NCBI GenBank assembly: GCA_020847555.1
Contig: JADLBT010000267.1
Coordinates: 1-12,265, forward strand
Direction: 5' to 3'
From: Gemmataceae bacterium
GTDB taxonomy: Bacteria > Planctomycetota > Planctomycetia > Gemmatales > Gemmataceae
Length of the DNA stretch: 12,265 bases
The translations under genes and the position numbers were made by a program. Within the stretch, counting starts at the first letter, position 1; each line of letters opens with the position of its first letter. Positions 7,253-12,265 of this stretch are shown here, one piece after another. The notes under the pieces are model-generated. The model was not told the origin of the DNA. It did not search any database and saw nothing but the letters and a program-made list of their open reading frames with translations.

Positions 7253-7573
7253 CTACGCGGCCTTCTGGGCGCTTGCCGGCACGGGGGCGATGTGCGACGC
7301 CCGGAAGCTGATGCCGTGTCGGTCCTCCATGGACCACGGCACCGCGACCAGCTCGGTGACACGCACCGGTTGGCCGACAACGACGCCCTTCGGTTCCCCG
7401 GAGACCTTCACGGGCCAGATCTGGGCACCCTCACTGCCGAGGGCCACCAGGTCGATGGCGTAGATCGGCTCGCCGTTGGCGTCTGCCTTGGGGCGCTTGG
7501 TCTCGAAGTCAATGACGGCCTCGACCTTGCCGGCCACCAGGGTTACTGATCCCGTGTCGATGGGCAGTCTCAT
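7253..7573 (-). CDS. Small AICE regulatory protein, SCO3933-like
   Basis: A 106-aa protein in the place just ahead of the tra gene where Streptomyces AICEs carry a SCO3933-type regulatory protein. It reads like that family: an opening MRLPIDTGSVTLVAGK (1-16), a DFETKRPKADANGEP stretch (22-36), a strand-rich middle, then GQPVRVTELVAVPWSMEDR (67-85) and GISFRASHI (87-95). The pattern of short strands suggests an OB-like fold, possibly binding nucleic acid; that is inference. The start at ATG 7571-7573 is chosen because GGGAGG lies 7 bases upstream (7581-7586), whereas the in-frame ATG at 7592-7594 has none. It is the first gene of the leftward operon, behind a well-formed promoter at 7628-7656 that overlaps the GntR operators. 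Its biochemical role is not known to me. Confidence 0.78.
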   Translation of the reverse strand: MRLPIDTGSVTLVAGKVEAVIDFETKRPKADANGEPIYAIDLVALGSEGAQIWPVKVSGEPKGVVVGQPVRVTELVAVPWSMEDRHGISFRASHIAPVPASAQKAA

Positions 7574-7580
7574 CGGTATG

Positions 7581-7586
7581 CCTCCC
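7581..7586 (-). promoter_or_regulatory. Ribosome binding site of the SCO3933-like gene
   Basis: GGGAGG on the minus strand, 7 bases before ATG 7573; it fixes the start eight codons inside the longest open frame. Confidence 0.7.
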
Positions 7587-7602
7587 ACTCGCATGGACGG
7601 AG

Positions 7603-7618
7603 CGTGGTACGGACCACG
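7603..7618. promoter_or_regulatory. Operator 1, GntR/HutC-type palindrome
   Basis: A perfect palindrome with 6-bp arms, CGTGGT-ACGG-ACCACG. The core TGGTnnnnACCA has the shape of HutC/DasR-family operators. It is the exact inverse of the core of operator 2 (7639-7650). It lies just downstream of the predicted start site of the leftward promoter and over the -35 region of the rightward promoter, so bound repressor would block both. Confidence 0.65.
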
Positions 7619-7631
7619 TGTCCGGCGACCT

Positions 7632-7637
7632 TAGGAT
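7632..7637 (+). promoter_or_regulatory. -10 element of the GntR gene
   Basis: TAGGAT matches the actinobacterial TAnnnT -10 pattern. It overlaps the leftward -10 (7628-7633). The expected start site is near 7644, giving a nearly leaderless message for ATG 7650. No clear -35 hexamer is seen; the region 7609-7614 falls in operator 1. Confidence 0.45.
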
Positions 7638-7651
7638 ATGGTCCGTACCAT
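7638..7651. promoter_or_regulatory. Operator 2, GntR/HutC-type palindrome
   Basis: A perfect palindrome with 5-bp arms, ATGGT-CCGT-ACCAT. Its core is the exact reverse complement of operator 1's core, with centres about 34 bp apart. It covers the GntR transcription start and touches the GntR start codon, and sits within the spacer of the leftward promoter. Confidence 0.65.
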
Positions 7652-8357
7652 GTCCAGTGCAGGTGTTCGATACCGCGAGGTCCGCGAGGCGCTCGCCGCG
7701 CAGATCACCCGTGGGGAGCTCCAACCCGGGGACCGGCTCCCGAGTGAACGCGACCTGCAGAACAGGTTCGACTGCGCGCGCTCCGTCGTCCGGCAGGCGC
7801 TGCAGGCCTTGACCCGCGATGGCTGGGTGATGTCGGTCTATCCGCGCGGCTACCTCGTGCTTGGGCCGCGCATTCCTTGGATCAGCCGCCTGCGGCCGTT
7901 GCTCGAGGAGTCTTGGCGGGTCGTGATCGACAGTGCGACAGAAACCACGGCGGACCGGGAGGCGGCTGAGGGTCTCGAAGTTCCGCCGGGTGCGGCCATC
8001 ATCCGCCGTACCAGCCACATCGAGAGCGCGATCTCATCGGGCGACATCTGGGGCCTCGGCCAGGTCAGCTACGCCGCTGATGCTCTGGCGAGCGAGGGCC
8101 GTGCGGCCCTCTTGCAGCCGAACGAGATCACCTACGACGAGCTGGAAGCAGCTGTCCGTCGGCGCATCGTGGGATACCGTGAACGCCTCCGGTCTCGCAT
8201 GTCGACGCCGGCCGAGCGCAGGTCGCTGAGCCTTCCTTCCGCCGCGCCGGTCCTAGAGATGTGGCGAATCGCCCGGAGCACGACGACCCCAGTGTCTGCC
8301 TTCCGGTTCATCGCGCGATCGGACCGCTTCGAAGCCGACTACCTCATCGACACATGA
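7650..8357 (+). CDS. GntR-family (HutC subfamily) transcriptional regulator, KorSA-like
   Basis: A 235-aa DNA-binding repressor expected to hold the element silent, as KorSA does for pSAM2. Residues 7-70 are a GntR winged helix-turn-helix: RYREVREALAAQI, then PGDRLPSERDL and the recognition helix ARSVVRQALQAL. Residues ~85-232 look like a UTRA effector domain, ending RSTTTPVSAFRFIARSDRF, so a small ligand may control it. The longer ATG at 7638 lies inside operator 2 and right after the -10, so ATG 7650 is preferred; neither has a Shine-Dalgarno, fitting a leaderless message. It is divergent from the transfer operon, with two matching operators between them, so it likely represses both directions. 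Its TGA overlaps the next gene's ATG (ATGA, 8354-8357). Confidence 0.88.
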   Translation: MSSAGVRYREVREALAAQITRGELQPGDRLPSERDLQNRFDCARSVVRQALQALTRDGWVMSVYPRGYLVLGPRIPWISRLRPLLEESWRVVIDSATETTADREAAEGLEVPPGAAIIRRTSHIESAISSGDIWGLGQVSYAADALASEGRAALLQPNEITYDELEAAVRRRIVGYRERLRSRMSTPAERRSLSLPSAAPVLEMWRIARSTTTPVSAFRFIARSDRFEADYLIDT

Positions 8358-8707
8358 ACCCCGACGAGCCCCTCCGGACAAAGAACCTCGCCGAGGAAGA
8401 GCCGGCCGCCATGGACGACACGCTCGGCGGCTACGCGTGGCTTCCGAGGATGGTCGACAAGGCCCGCGCGAGCCACGCCGGGACGCTAGGCCAGTACTTC
8501 CGGTATCCCTGTCCGATCGACACCGAGGCTCTGAGCCGGCTCGGAGTAACCGCAGAAGCATTCGCACGACTATCAGGCCAAGCGGCGACTGGCAGAGCGA
8601 TCCTCGAAGGCTTGGTCGTTCTGCAGGCGAGGACGCCTCAGGAGGCCGCGTTCGACCCTGTGAAGCTCAACGAGGAACTCCATCGTGACGATCCGATCGG
8701 GTCATAG
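8354..8707 (+). CDS. DUF5069 family protein
   Basis: A 117-aa protein coupled to the GntR gene by an ATGA overlap. Residues 24-70 match the pattern I know from DUF5069: LGGYAWLPRMVDKARAS, AGTLGQY, YPCPIDTEAL, then LGVTAEAFARL. The rest (80-117) is helical and unremarkable. The family function is unknown; the conserved core suggests a small soluble enzyme or binding protein. Being co-transcribed with the element regulator suggests either a cargo function expressed in the quiescent state or a role in sensing tied to the UTRA domain. A longer in-frame ATG at 8261 lies deep inside the GntR gene and is rejected. The stop is TAG 8705-8707, 49 bases before the antitoxin start. Confidence 0.75.
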   Translation: MNPDEPLRTKNLAEEEPAAMDDTLGGYAWLPRMVDKARASHAGTLGQYFRYPCPIDTEALSRLGVTAEAFARLSGQAATGRAILEGLVVLQARTPQEAAFDPVKLNEELHRDDPIGS

Positions 8708-8732
8708 TCCGCTCTCGGCAAGAGCAGCAGGC

Positions 8733-8756
8733 TCCGGGCACCGGACGGCGTACTCT
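8733..8756 (+). promoter_or_regulatory. Candidate promoter and operator of the toxin-antitoxin pair
   Basis: TACTCT at 8751-8756 fits a -10 element; 6 bases later is GTG 8763, which could be a leaderless start. Just upstream is a small palindrome TCCGG-GCA-CCGGA (8733-8745) in the place where an autoregulatory antitoxin would bind. A second small hairpin GCTCT-CGGCA-AGAGC lies at 8711-8725. No good -35 is visible. Confidence 0.35.
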
Positions 8757-9422
8757 ATGCCCGTGGACACCCTCCCGGCACTGGAACGTGAGCTCTACTC
8801 GGTCGCGGAAGCCGGCCGGCTACTCGATATCCCAGCATCGACGCTGCGCTGGTGGCTCGATGGTCGTGATGACCACCCTGCGGTGATCCGGGCCGATCGC
8901 ATGGGGTCCTCCTACGTCACTTGGGGCGAGTTCGTTGAAGCTGGCCTCCTTCGCCAGTACCGCAAGAAGCAGGTTCTTCTGGGGACGCTGCGCAGGTTCG
9001 TCGCCACGGTTCGGGAGCGCACCGGCATCCCTTTTCCACTGGCGCACCACCGCCCGCTCATTGGTGAAGGCCGCCGTCTCCTGCTCGAAGCCCAGGAGGA
9101 AAGCGGCTTGAAGGACCGGATCGTCTTCGCCACCGACGATGGGCAACTCCTTCTCAGCCCGGATGTCGCGACCTTCCTGGAGAAGATCGACTGGGCCCCG
9201 GACGGCTACGCGCTGCGGCTTCACCCCGCAGGGAAGTCGTCGCCCGTTGTGATCGATCCTGATACCGCCTTTGGTTCACCCAGCGTCCACGGCATCCGCA
9301 CCGAGGTGTTGGCGGAACTGATGGGAGCCGGGGAGGACTTGGACACCATCGCTGAGTCGTACGACTTGGCGCCTGCCGCCGTGAAGGCGGCCCTGGCCTA
9401 TGAGTGGCGGTCCGCCGCGTAG
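8757..9422 (+). CDS. Antitoxin, VapB45-like with DUF433 C-terminus
   Basis: A 221-aa partner of the PIN-like toxin. Near the N-terminus (about 13-55) is a helix-turn-helix of MerR-like type (LYSVAEAGRLLDIPASTLRWWL) that would bind the operon promoter. The C-terminal ~45 residues match DUF433 (VHGIRTEVLAELMGAGEDLDT, then IAESYDLAPAAVKAAL). The size and the gene order resemble M. tuberculosis VapBC45 (Rv2018/Rv2019). The start is uncertain: ATG 8757 lies directly after a -10-like TACTCT, so the leaderless GTG 8763 is possible, while a GTG at 8685 overlaps the upstream gene and has no ribosome site. It overlaps the toxin gene by 23 bp in another frame, which ties their synthesis. Expected to neutralise the toxin by direct binding and repress the operon. 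Confidence 0.8.
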   Translation: MPVDTLPALERELYSVAEAGRLLDIPASTLRWWLDGRDDHPAVIRADRMGSSYVTWGEFVEAGLLRQYRKKQVLLGTLRRFVATVRERTGIPFPLAHHRPLIGEGRRLLLEAQEESGLKDRIVFATDDGQLLLSPDVATFLEKIDWAPDGYALRLHPAGKSSPVVIDPDTAFGSPSVHGIRTEVLAELMGAGEDLDTIAESYDLAPAAVKAALAYEWRSAA

Positions 9423-9855
9423 GTCCCACAAGCCCGCAACCGTCCGCTACTACTTCGATGCCGACCTCCTCGGCCTCGGAAAGATCGTGGCAAGTCTTCG
9501 GTGGGACACCACCTACCCCGGTGACCCGGGGGCCACGATCAAGAAGCGGGTACGACCCGCGTGCCCGGTGGCCTCCACGAGTGTCCCCGACCACGAATGG
9601 ATTCCCATCGTGGCTGGCAGGGGGTGGATCACGATCACGAGAGATCGCCACATTCGGGAACGGCCGGCCGAGCTTGCGGCAGTGCGGACCAGCGGTGCGC
9701 GGCTCTTCGTCTTCACGAGCCGAGAGAACCTCAGCATCTGGGATCAACTTGAGGTCCTGATGCGGCAGTGGAGTGCCATCGAGTCGGCGGCGACAGCGCC
9801 AGGGCCGTTCATCTACGCCGTGGGCAGAAGCGGCCTGAGCCGCGTTCCTCTCTGA
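9400..9855 (+). CDS. PIN-like toxin, VapC45 family
   Basis: A 151-aa probable ribonuclease toxin. It has the shape of the VapC45/Mut7-C-related PIN-like group: an opening strand with acidic residues VRYYFDADLLGLGK (D20, D22), LRWDTTYPGDPG (D36, D42), PDHEWIP (D64), and a central GWITITRDRHIRERPAEL (D82, E91). These acidic residues would hold the metal that cleaves RNA. The ATG lies 23 bp inside the antitoxin gene, so the toxin is made only when the antitoxin has been translated. No Shine-Dalgarno beyond the coupled context is seen. As a plasmid-like addiction pair it would favour retention of the element. The RNA target is unknown. Confidence 0.8.
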   Translation: MSGGPPRRSHKPATVRYYFDADLLGLGKIVASLRWDTTYPGDPGATIKKRVRPACPVASTSVPDHEWIPIVAGRGWITITRDRHIRERPAELAAVRTSGARLFVFTSRENLSIWDQLEVLMRQWSAIESAATAPGPFIYAVGRSGLSRVPL

Positions 9856-10054
9856 GCGGACGCCCGACCGGTGGCCGCTGGCCGGCGACCGAGGTACGGG
9901 ATCGTGAAACCGCACGAAGATCCTCGATCGGGCACGCTACTCGCGGTTCCGCAGTGGTTCCTCGAAACGCCGCCAACAGGGGCCGAGTGGGGGCACCTGG
10001 CGAACGCCCATGACCGAAGTCGCGCTGCCCAGGCCAATTTGAGCTGGACACCGA
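9856..10054. other. Non-coding right end of the element
   Basis: About 200 bases between the toxin stop and the tRNA 3' end, with no credible gene. It holds AACCGC/GCGGTT inverted arms (9908-9913 and 9943-9948) and GGTTCC repeated 11 bases apart (9945-9950 and 9956-9961). Such clusters near an att site could be arm-type integrase or Xis sites, but this is only a suggestion. Confidence 0.35.
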
Positions 10055-10098
10055 AGCCGACGCGGGGACTCGAACCCCGGACCCCATCATTACGAGTG
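10055..10098 (-). other. Candidate attachment site (att) in the tRNA 3' half
   Basis: AICEs commonly integrate in the 3' part of a tRNA gene and restore it. The element genes lie on the 3' side, the tRNA is whole, and base composition rises beyond it. The matching repeat is not found elsewhere in the window, so the second att would lie left of position 1. The exact extent of the identity segment is unknown; T arm and anticodon arm are the usual range. Confidence 0.4.
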
Positions 10099-10127
10099 AT
10101 GTGCTCTACCAGCTGAGCTACGTCGGC
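10055..10127 (-). tRNA. tRNA-Thr (anticodon CGT)
   Basis: Reading the minus strand, the cloverleaf is complete: 7-bp acceptor stem GCCGACG/CGTCGGC, D stem GCTC/GAGC, anticodon stem CATCA/TGATG with loop CTCGTAA (anticodon CGT, codon ACG), variable loop GGGTC, and T stem CGGGG/CCCCG with loop TTCGAGT. The discriminator is T and CCA is not encoded. The 3' end points left, to the mobile element. Confidence 0.96.
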
Positions 10128-10156
10128 CCGCCGGGGGCCGCGCCCCGGGCCCGCGA

Positions 10157-10184
10157 AGGATAGCGCCGGAGGACGCGCTGTCGA
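10157..10184 (-). promoter_or_regulatory. Promoter of tRNA-Thr
   Basis: On the minus strand TCGACA (10184-10179) and TATCCT (10162-10157) are spaced by 16 bp, followed by a GC-rich leader of about 25 bases before the tRNA. The promoter lies on the chromosomal side, so it survives element insertion. Confidence 0.6.
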
Positions 10185-10323
10185 GGGGTCAAGAGGTCCC
10201 CACCCGAGGCGGCATTGCCTCGCCGTCGGCGGCGGACATGGCGTGGGGCGAACCCGCGGCGCAACGCGCCCGCCACGACCACCACGAGCGGCTTCACGTT
10301 CTTCAGGTGGCCCGGACGGTCAT

Positions 10324-10353
10324 CGGGCCGGCGGCCGCTCAGCCGCCGGCCCG
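10324..10353 (-). terminator. 12-bp hairpin across the lipoprotein stop codon
   Basis: CGGGCCGGCGGC (10324-10335) pairs perfectly with GCCGCCGGCCCG (10342-10353) around a 6-base loop that contains the TGA stop. No U-run follows. It is probably a U-less terminator protecting the tRNA gene from read-through. The remaining 10201-10323 shows no gene. Confidence 0.55.
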
Positions 10354-10935
10354 CACCACCGTGCGGAAGAACGTGCGCACCGGCGCCGCCTCGCGGGCCA
10401 CCACGAACGCCAGGGTGCGGGCCCGGGTGTCGGTGTACACCAGCCAGAAGTCACGCCGGTAGACGAAGCACATCACCCGGCCGCGGGCCCAGGCGCCCTC
10501 ACCGGGACGCCGGTCGGTGCGCGGCGCCGCGCAGGGCGCGCCCGACGGGACGCGCCGGCCCACCCGGTACCGGGAGTACACGCGGGCGGCGGCCGCGTTG
10601 GCCGGGAACACGTCCACGTAGAGGCGCACGCCGTCCGGCTCGCGCAGGTCGCAGAAGATCCCGTCGCGCGACCCCGGGTGCCGGTTCTCCCGGGTCTCGC
10701 GGGTGCACCAGTCCCGCCGGTCCGCGTCCAGCGCCGCCAGCAGCACCGGCTCCGCGCCCCGGGGGAACCCCACCGGCCGCTCCACGCGGGGCCCGTCGGT
10801 CACCACGGCGGACGTCGTGGAAGCGGTGGGGGTGACCGTCCCGGTGGGCGCCGGGGCCGCGTCGTCACCGCCGCAGCCGGACACGATCGCAAGCGCCGCG
10901 AGCCCCGCCGCACACACGCCTCGCCCGCCGGTCAC
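10339..10935 (-). CDS. Secreted lipoprotein with two probable disulfides, unknown function
   Basis: A 198-aa exported lipoprotein. From GTG 10933-10935 it has a short basic start (R5), a hydrophobic run (7-18) and a lipobox VSGC with lipidated C21, then a Thr/Ala/Pro linker (25-45). The outer domain (about 60-198) has C77, C95, C135 and C156, likely two disulfides, and ends in strands RVMCFVYRRDFWLVYTD and LAFVV. This layout recalls the C-terminal extracellular sensor domains of some actinobacterial Ser/Thr kinases, but that is a weak resemblance. The GTG is preferred because AGGGGG lies 5 bases upstream (10941-10946); the in-frame ATG at 10995 would put 20 uncharged-poor residues before the signal peptide. 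Leftward gene; a hairpin spans its stop codon. Confidence 0.75.
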   Translation of the reverse strand: MTGGRGVCAAGLAALAIVSGCGGDDAAPAPTGTVTPTASTTSAVVTDGPRVERPVGFPRGAEPVLLAALDADRRDWCTRETRENRHPGSRDGIFCDLREPDGVRLYVDVFPANAAAARVYSRYRVGRRVPSGAPCAAPRTDRRPGEGAWARGRVMCFVYRRDFWLVYTDTRARTLAFVVAREAAPVRTFFRTVVRAGG

Positions 10936-11039
10936 CGCACCCCCCTCGCCAGCACAGGTCCGGAGGATGAGACCACGCCGCGAAAGCCCCCGCAACCGGC
11001 CCTGGACAACCCCCCGGCCGGTGATGCAACCTGCCGGGC
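10936..11039. other. Divergent intergenic region
   Basis: About 104 bases separate the lipoprotein start from the repeat protein start. It contains the lipoprotein ribosome site and must hold both promoters, but I see no convincing -35/-10 pair in either direction. Confidence 0.4.
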
Positions 11040-12265
11040 ATGTCCCCCCGCATGCTCATCGCGCTCACACTCGTCGGCGCGGCCCTCCCGGCGGCCGCCG
11101 CGGCGGCCCCCGCGCCCAAGTCCGGCTGGAACAAGTCGGCGGTCCTGGCGCCCGCCGGCGCGTCGTACTCCCGCGTGTCGGTCGCCGCGTCCCGACGGGG
11201 CGACGCGGCCGTCGCGTGGATCCGCGAGGCCACCTGCTGCACCGGCACCGGCCGGCTCGTCGCCCGGTACCGGGCGCGCGCCACCGGCGCGTTCACCGCC
11301 CCGCGCATCCTCGAGTTGTCCGGCGCGGCCCTGCCGCACGCCAGCATCACCCAGGCCGCCGAGCCGCTGGTGGTGTGGGTCTCCGGATCGTCCGTCATGG
11401 CCGCGATGCGCCAGCGCAGGCAGCCGTGGCGCACCTGGACCGTCGCCGCCAAGACATCCGACGTGGTCGCCCTGCGCGGCGCGATCGACGCGAACGGCAC
11501 GGTCACGGTCGTGTGGGTGCAGCAGCCCGGCGCCGGGGCCGCGGTCATCCGCAGCGCGTCCACGACCCTCGCCGGGGCGAAGACCCCGGCGTTCAGGGTC
11601 GACCCCCAGTTCGTCGCGCCGAACGGCCCGGTGAGCATCGCGGTGTCCTCCCGCGGGGCGGCGCTCGGGGTGTGGCCGCTCGCCGACGGCGGGATCGAGT
11701 ACACGCTGCGGTCCGCCGCCACCGGCGAGTGGTCGTCCGTGAAGGATCTGGCGCCCGCCGGCAGCGCCGTGCCGGCGGCGACGGTGCGCATCGACATCGC
11801 CCCGCTGGGCCAGGCCGTGGCCGCATGGTTCGCCGACGGCGCCCAGCGGGTGCGGGCGAGCTACCTCGCCGACCCCGCAAACCCGTCCTGGGAGCCCCCG
11901 GAGTCCCTCAGCGGCGCCGCCCCCGGCCTGTTCAGCAACCTCGCGGTGAGCATCGACAACGGTGCCGCGGTCGCCTGGGCCGGGAACTGCGTGAAGGGCA
12001 GCAAGCAACCGGTGGGCGCTGCGTTCCGCAACGGCTCCACCCAGGGGTGGGCGACCGTGCCGAGCCCGCCCGTGCTGGGCTGCGGCGGCGACGACCTGAG
12101 CGTCGTGAGCCGCTTGGGGGTGGTGCGCGGACCGCGCATCGTCCTGCTCGCGCCCCTCGAGGTGAGCGTGGGTCCCGACTCCGCCGTCGGGGCGCAGGCC
12201 ACCCTCACCGGCACCTGGCAGCGCGGCGCCCTGCCCGGTGACCAGAGCGTCGCCGAGCTCGACGC
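11040..12265 (+). CDS. Secreted beta-propeller-like repeat protein, runs off the window
   Basis: An open frame of 408 codons with no stop before the window edge. ATG 11040 is the first possible start, since an in-frame TGA lies at 11022-11024; no Shine-Dalgarno is present. Residues 1-23 form a signal peptide (SPR, then a long Leu/Ala run). The mature part repeats a hydrophobic strand ending in Trp about every 50 residues: DAAVAW (55-60), PLVVWV (109-114), TVVWV (156-160), ALGVW (208-212), AVAAWF (259-264) and AAVAWA (309-314). Each follows a Gly/Asp turn, as in beta-propeller blades of sialidase or BNR-like secreted proteins. C66/C67, C317 and C348 are the only cysteines. No catalytic motif is seen, so it may be a binding or surface protein. 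GC at third positions is very high, as expected for the chromosome. Confidence 0.82.
   Translation, partial: MSPRMLIALTLVGAALPAAAAAAPAPKSGWNKSAVLAPAGASYSRVSVAASRRGDAAVAWIREATCCTGTGRLVARYRARATGAFTAPRILELSGAALPHASITQAAEPLVVWVSGSSVMAAMRQRRQPWRTWTVAAKTSDVVALRGAIDANGTVTVVWVQQPGAGAAVIRSASTTLAGAKTPAFRVDPQFVAPNGPVSIAVSSRGAALGVWPLADGGIEYTLRSAATGEWSSVKDLAPAGSAVPAATVRIDIAPLGQAVAAWFADGAQRVRASYLADPANPSWEPPESLSGAAPGLFSNLAVSIDNGAAVAWAGNCVKGSKQPVGAAFRNGSTQGWATVPSPPVLGCGGDDLSVVSRLGVVRGPRIVLLAPLEVSVGPDSAVGAQATLTGTWQRGALPGDQSVAELD

Larger units (their letters stand above)
7628..7656 (-). promoter_or_regulatory. Leftward promoter of the transfer/replication operon
   Basis: On the minus strand TGGACA (7656-7651) and TAAGGT (7633-7628) are separated by 17 bp, a good sigma-70-like match. 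Transcription would begin near 7621, leaving a leader of about 48 bases before the SCO3933-like ATG. Operator 2 fills most of the spacer. Confidence 0.55.

Noticed and set aside
7592..7594. ATG seven codons upstream in the SCO3933-like gene
   Set aside because: No Shine-Dalgarno, while ATG 7573 has GGGAGG at 7-base spacing.
5813..8000. TraB recognition repeats (GACCCGGA type)
   Set aside because: No cluster of this 8-mer seen on either strand; the element may use a different recognition sequence.
8685..8687. GTG as antitoxin start
   Set aside because: It overlaps the DUF5069 gene, lacks a ribosome site, and the added residues have no family support.
9871..10116. 81-codon frame running into the tRNA
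   Set aside because: Its last third is the translated tRNA gene; no ribosome site or family.
10243..11634. 463-codon forward frame across the lipoprotein
   Set aside because: Low-complexity Arg/Pro product; the opposite strand has a lipobox, ribosome site and cysteine pattern.
10703..12241. 512-codon forward frame and a 358-codon reverse frame over the repeat protein
   Set aside because: Both are Arg/Gly/Ala-rich without domains; the frame from 11040 has a signal peptide and periodic Trp repeats.
1..12265. CRISPR array or insertion sequence
   Set aside because: No regularly spaced repeats, transposase motifs or IS-like terminal repeats were seen.

Overview
The window comes from a high-GC actinobacterium. 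The integrase N-terminus and the secreted repeat protein at the right edge look like those I know from Thermoleophilia/Solirubrobacterales, but this class assignment is an inference. Two parts are visible. From the left edge to about position 10055 lies most of an actinomycete integrative and conjugative element (AICE) of the pSAM2/SLP1 type with its cargo. From the tRNA-Thr gene (10055-10127, minus strand) rightwards lies denser-GC chromosomal DNA.

The element core is a leftward operon: a small SCO3933-like regulatory protein (7253-7573), an FtsK/SpoIIIE-type DNA translocase TraSA/TraB (5813-7189), a RepSA-type rolling-circle initiator (4542-5816), a previously easy-to-miss 82-residue basic ORF (4297-4545), an excisionase (4004-4300) and a tyrosine integrase (2795-4003). 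From tra to xis every junction is an ATGA stop/start overlap, and xis abuts int, so these genes are translationally chained. A HutC-type GntR regulator (7650-8357) is transcribed divergently. The 76-bp divergent region holds two overlapping promoters and two palindromes of the form TGGTnnnnACCA that resemble HutC/DasR-type operators. This looks like the KorSA-style on/off switch of the element.

The cargo sits on both sides of the core. On the left is a two-gene restriction-modification system: a gamma-class N6-adenine methyltransferase (73-1881) and a restriction endonuclease-like protein (1878-2789) whose putative active site has Ser in place of the usual acidic residue. It runs convergently into int with only 5 bp between stop codons. 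On the right are a DUF5069 protein coupled to the GntR gene (8354-8707) and a VapBC45-like toxin-antitoxin pair with a PIN-like toxin (8757-9855). Two addiction-type modules therefore occupy the outer flanks of the element.

The tRNA-Thr(CGT) gene is intact, and its 3' end faces the element, which fits integration into the tRNA 3' end. The other attachment site is not in the window and would lie left of position 1. Right of the tRNA are a leftward lipoprotein gene (10339-10935) and a rightward secreted protein (11040 to window end, open) with at least six ~50-residue beta-propeller-like repeats.
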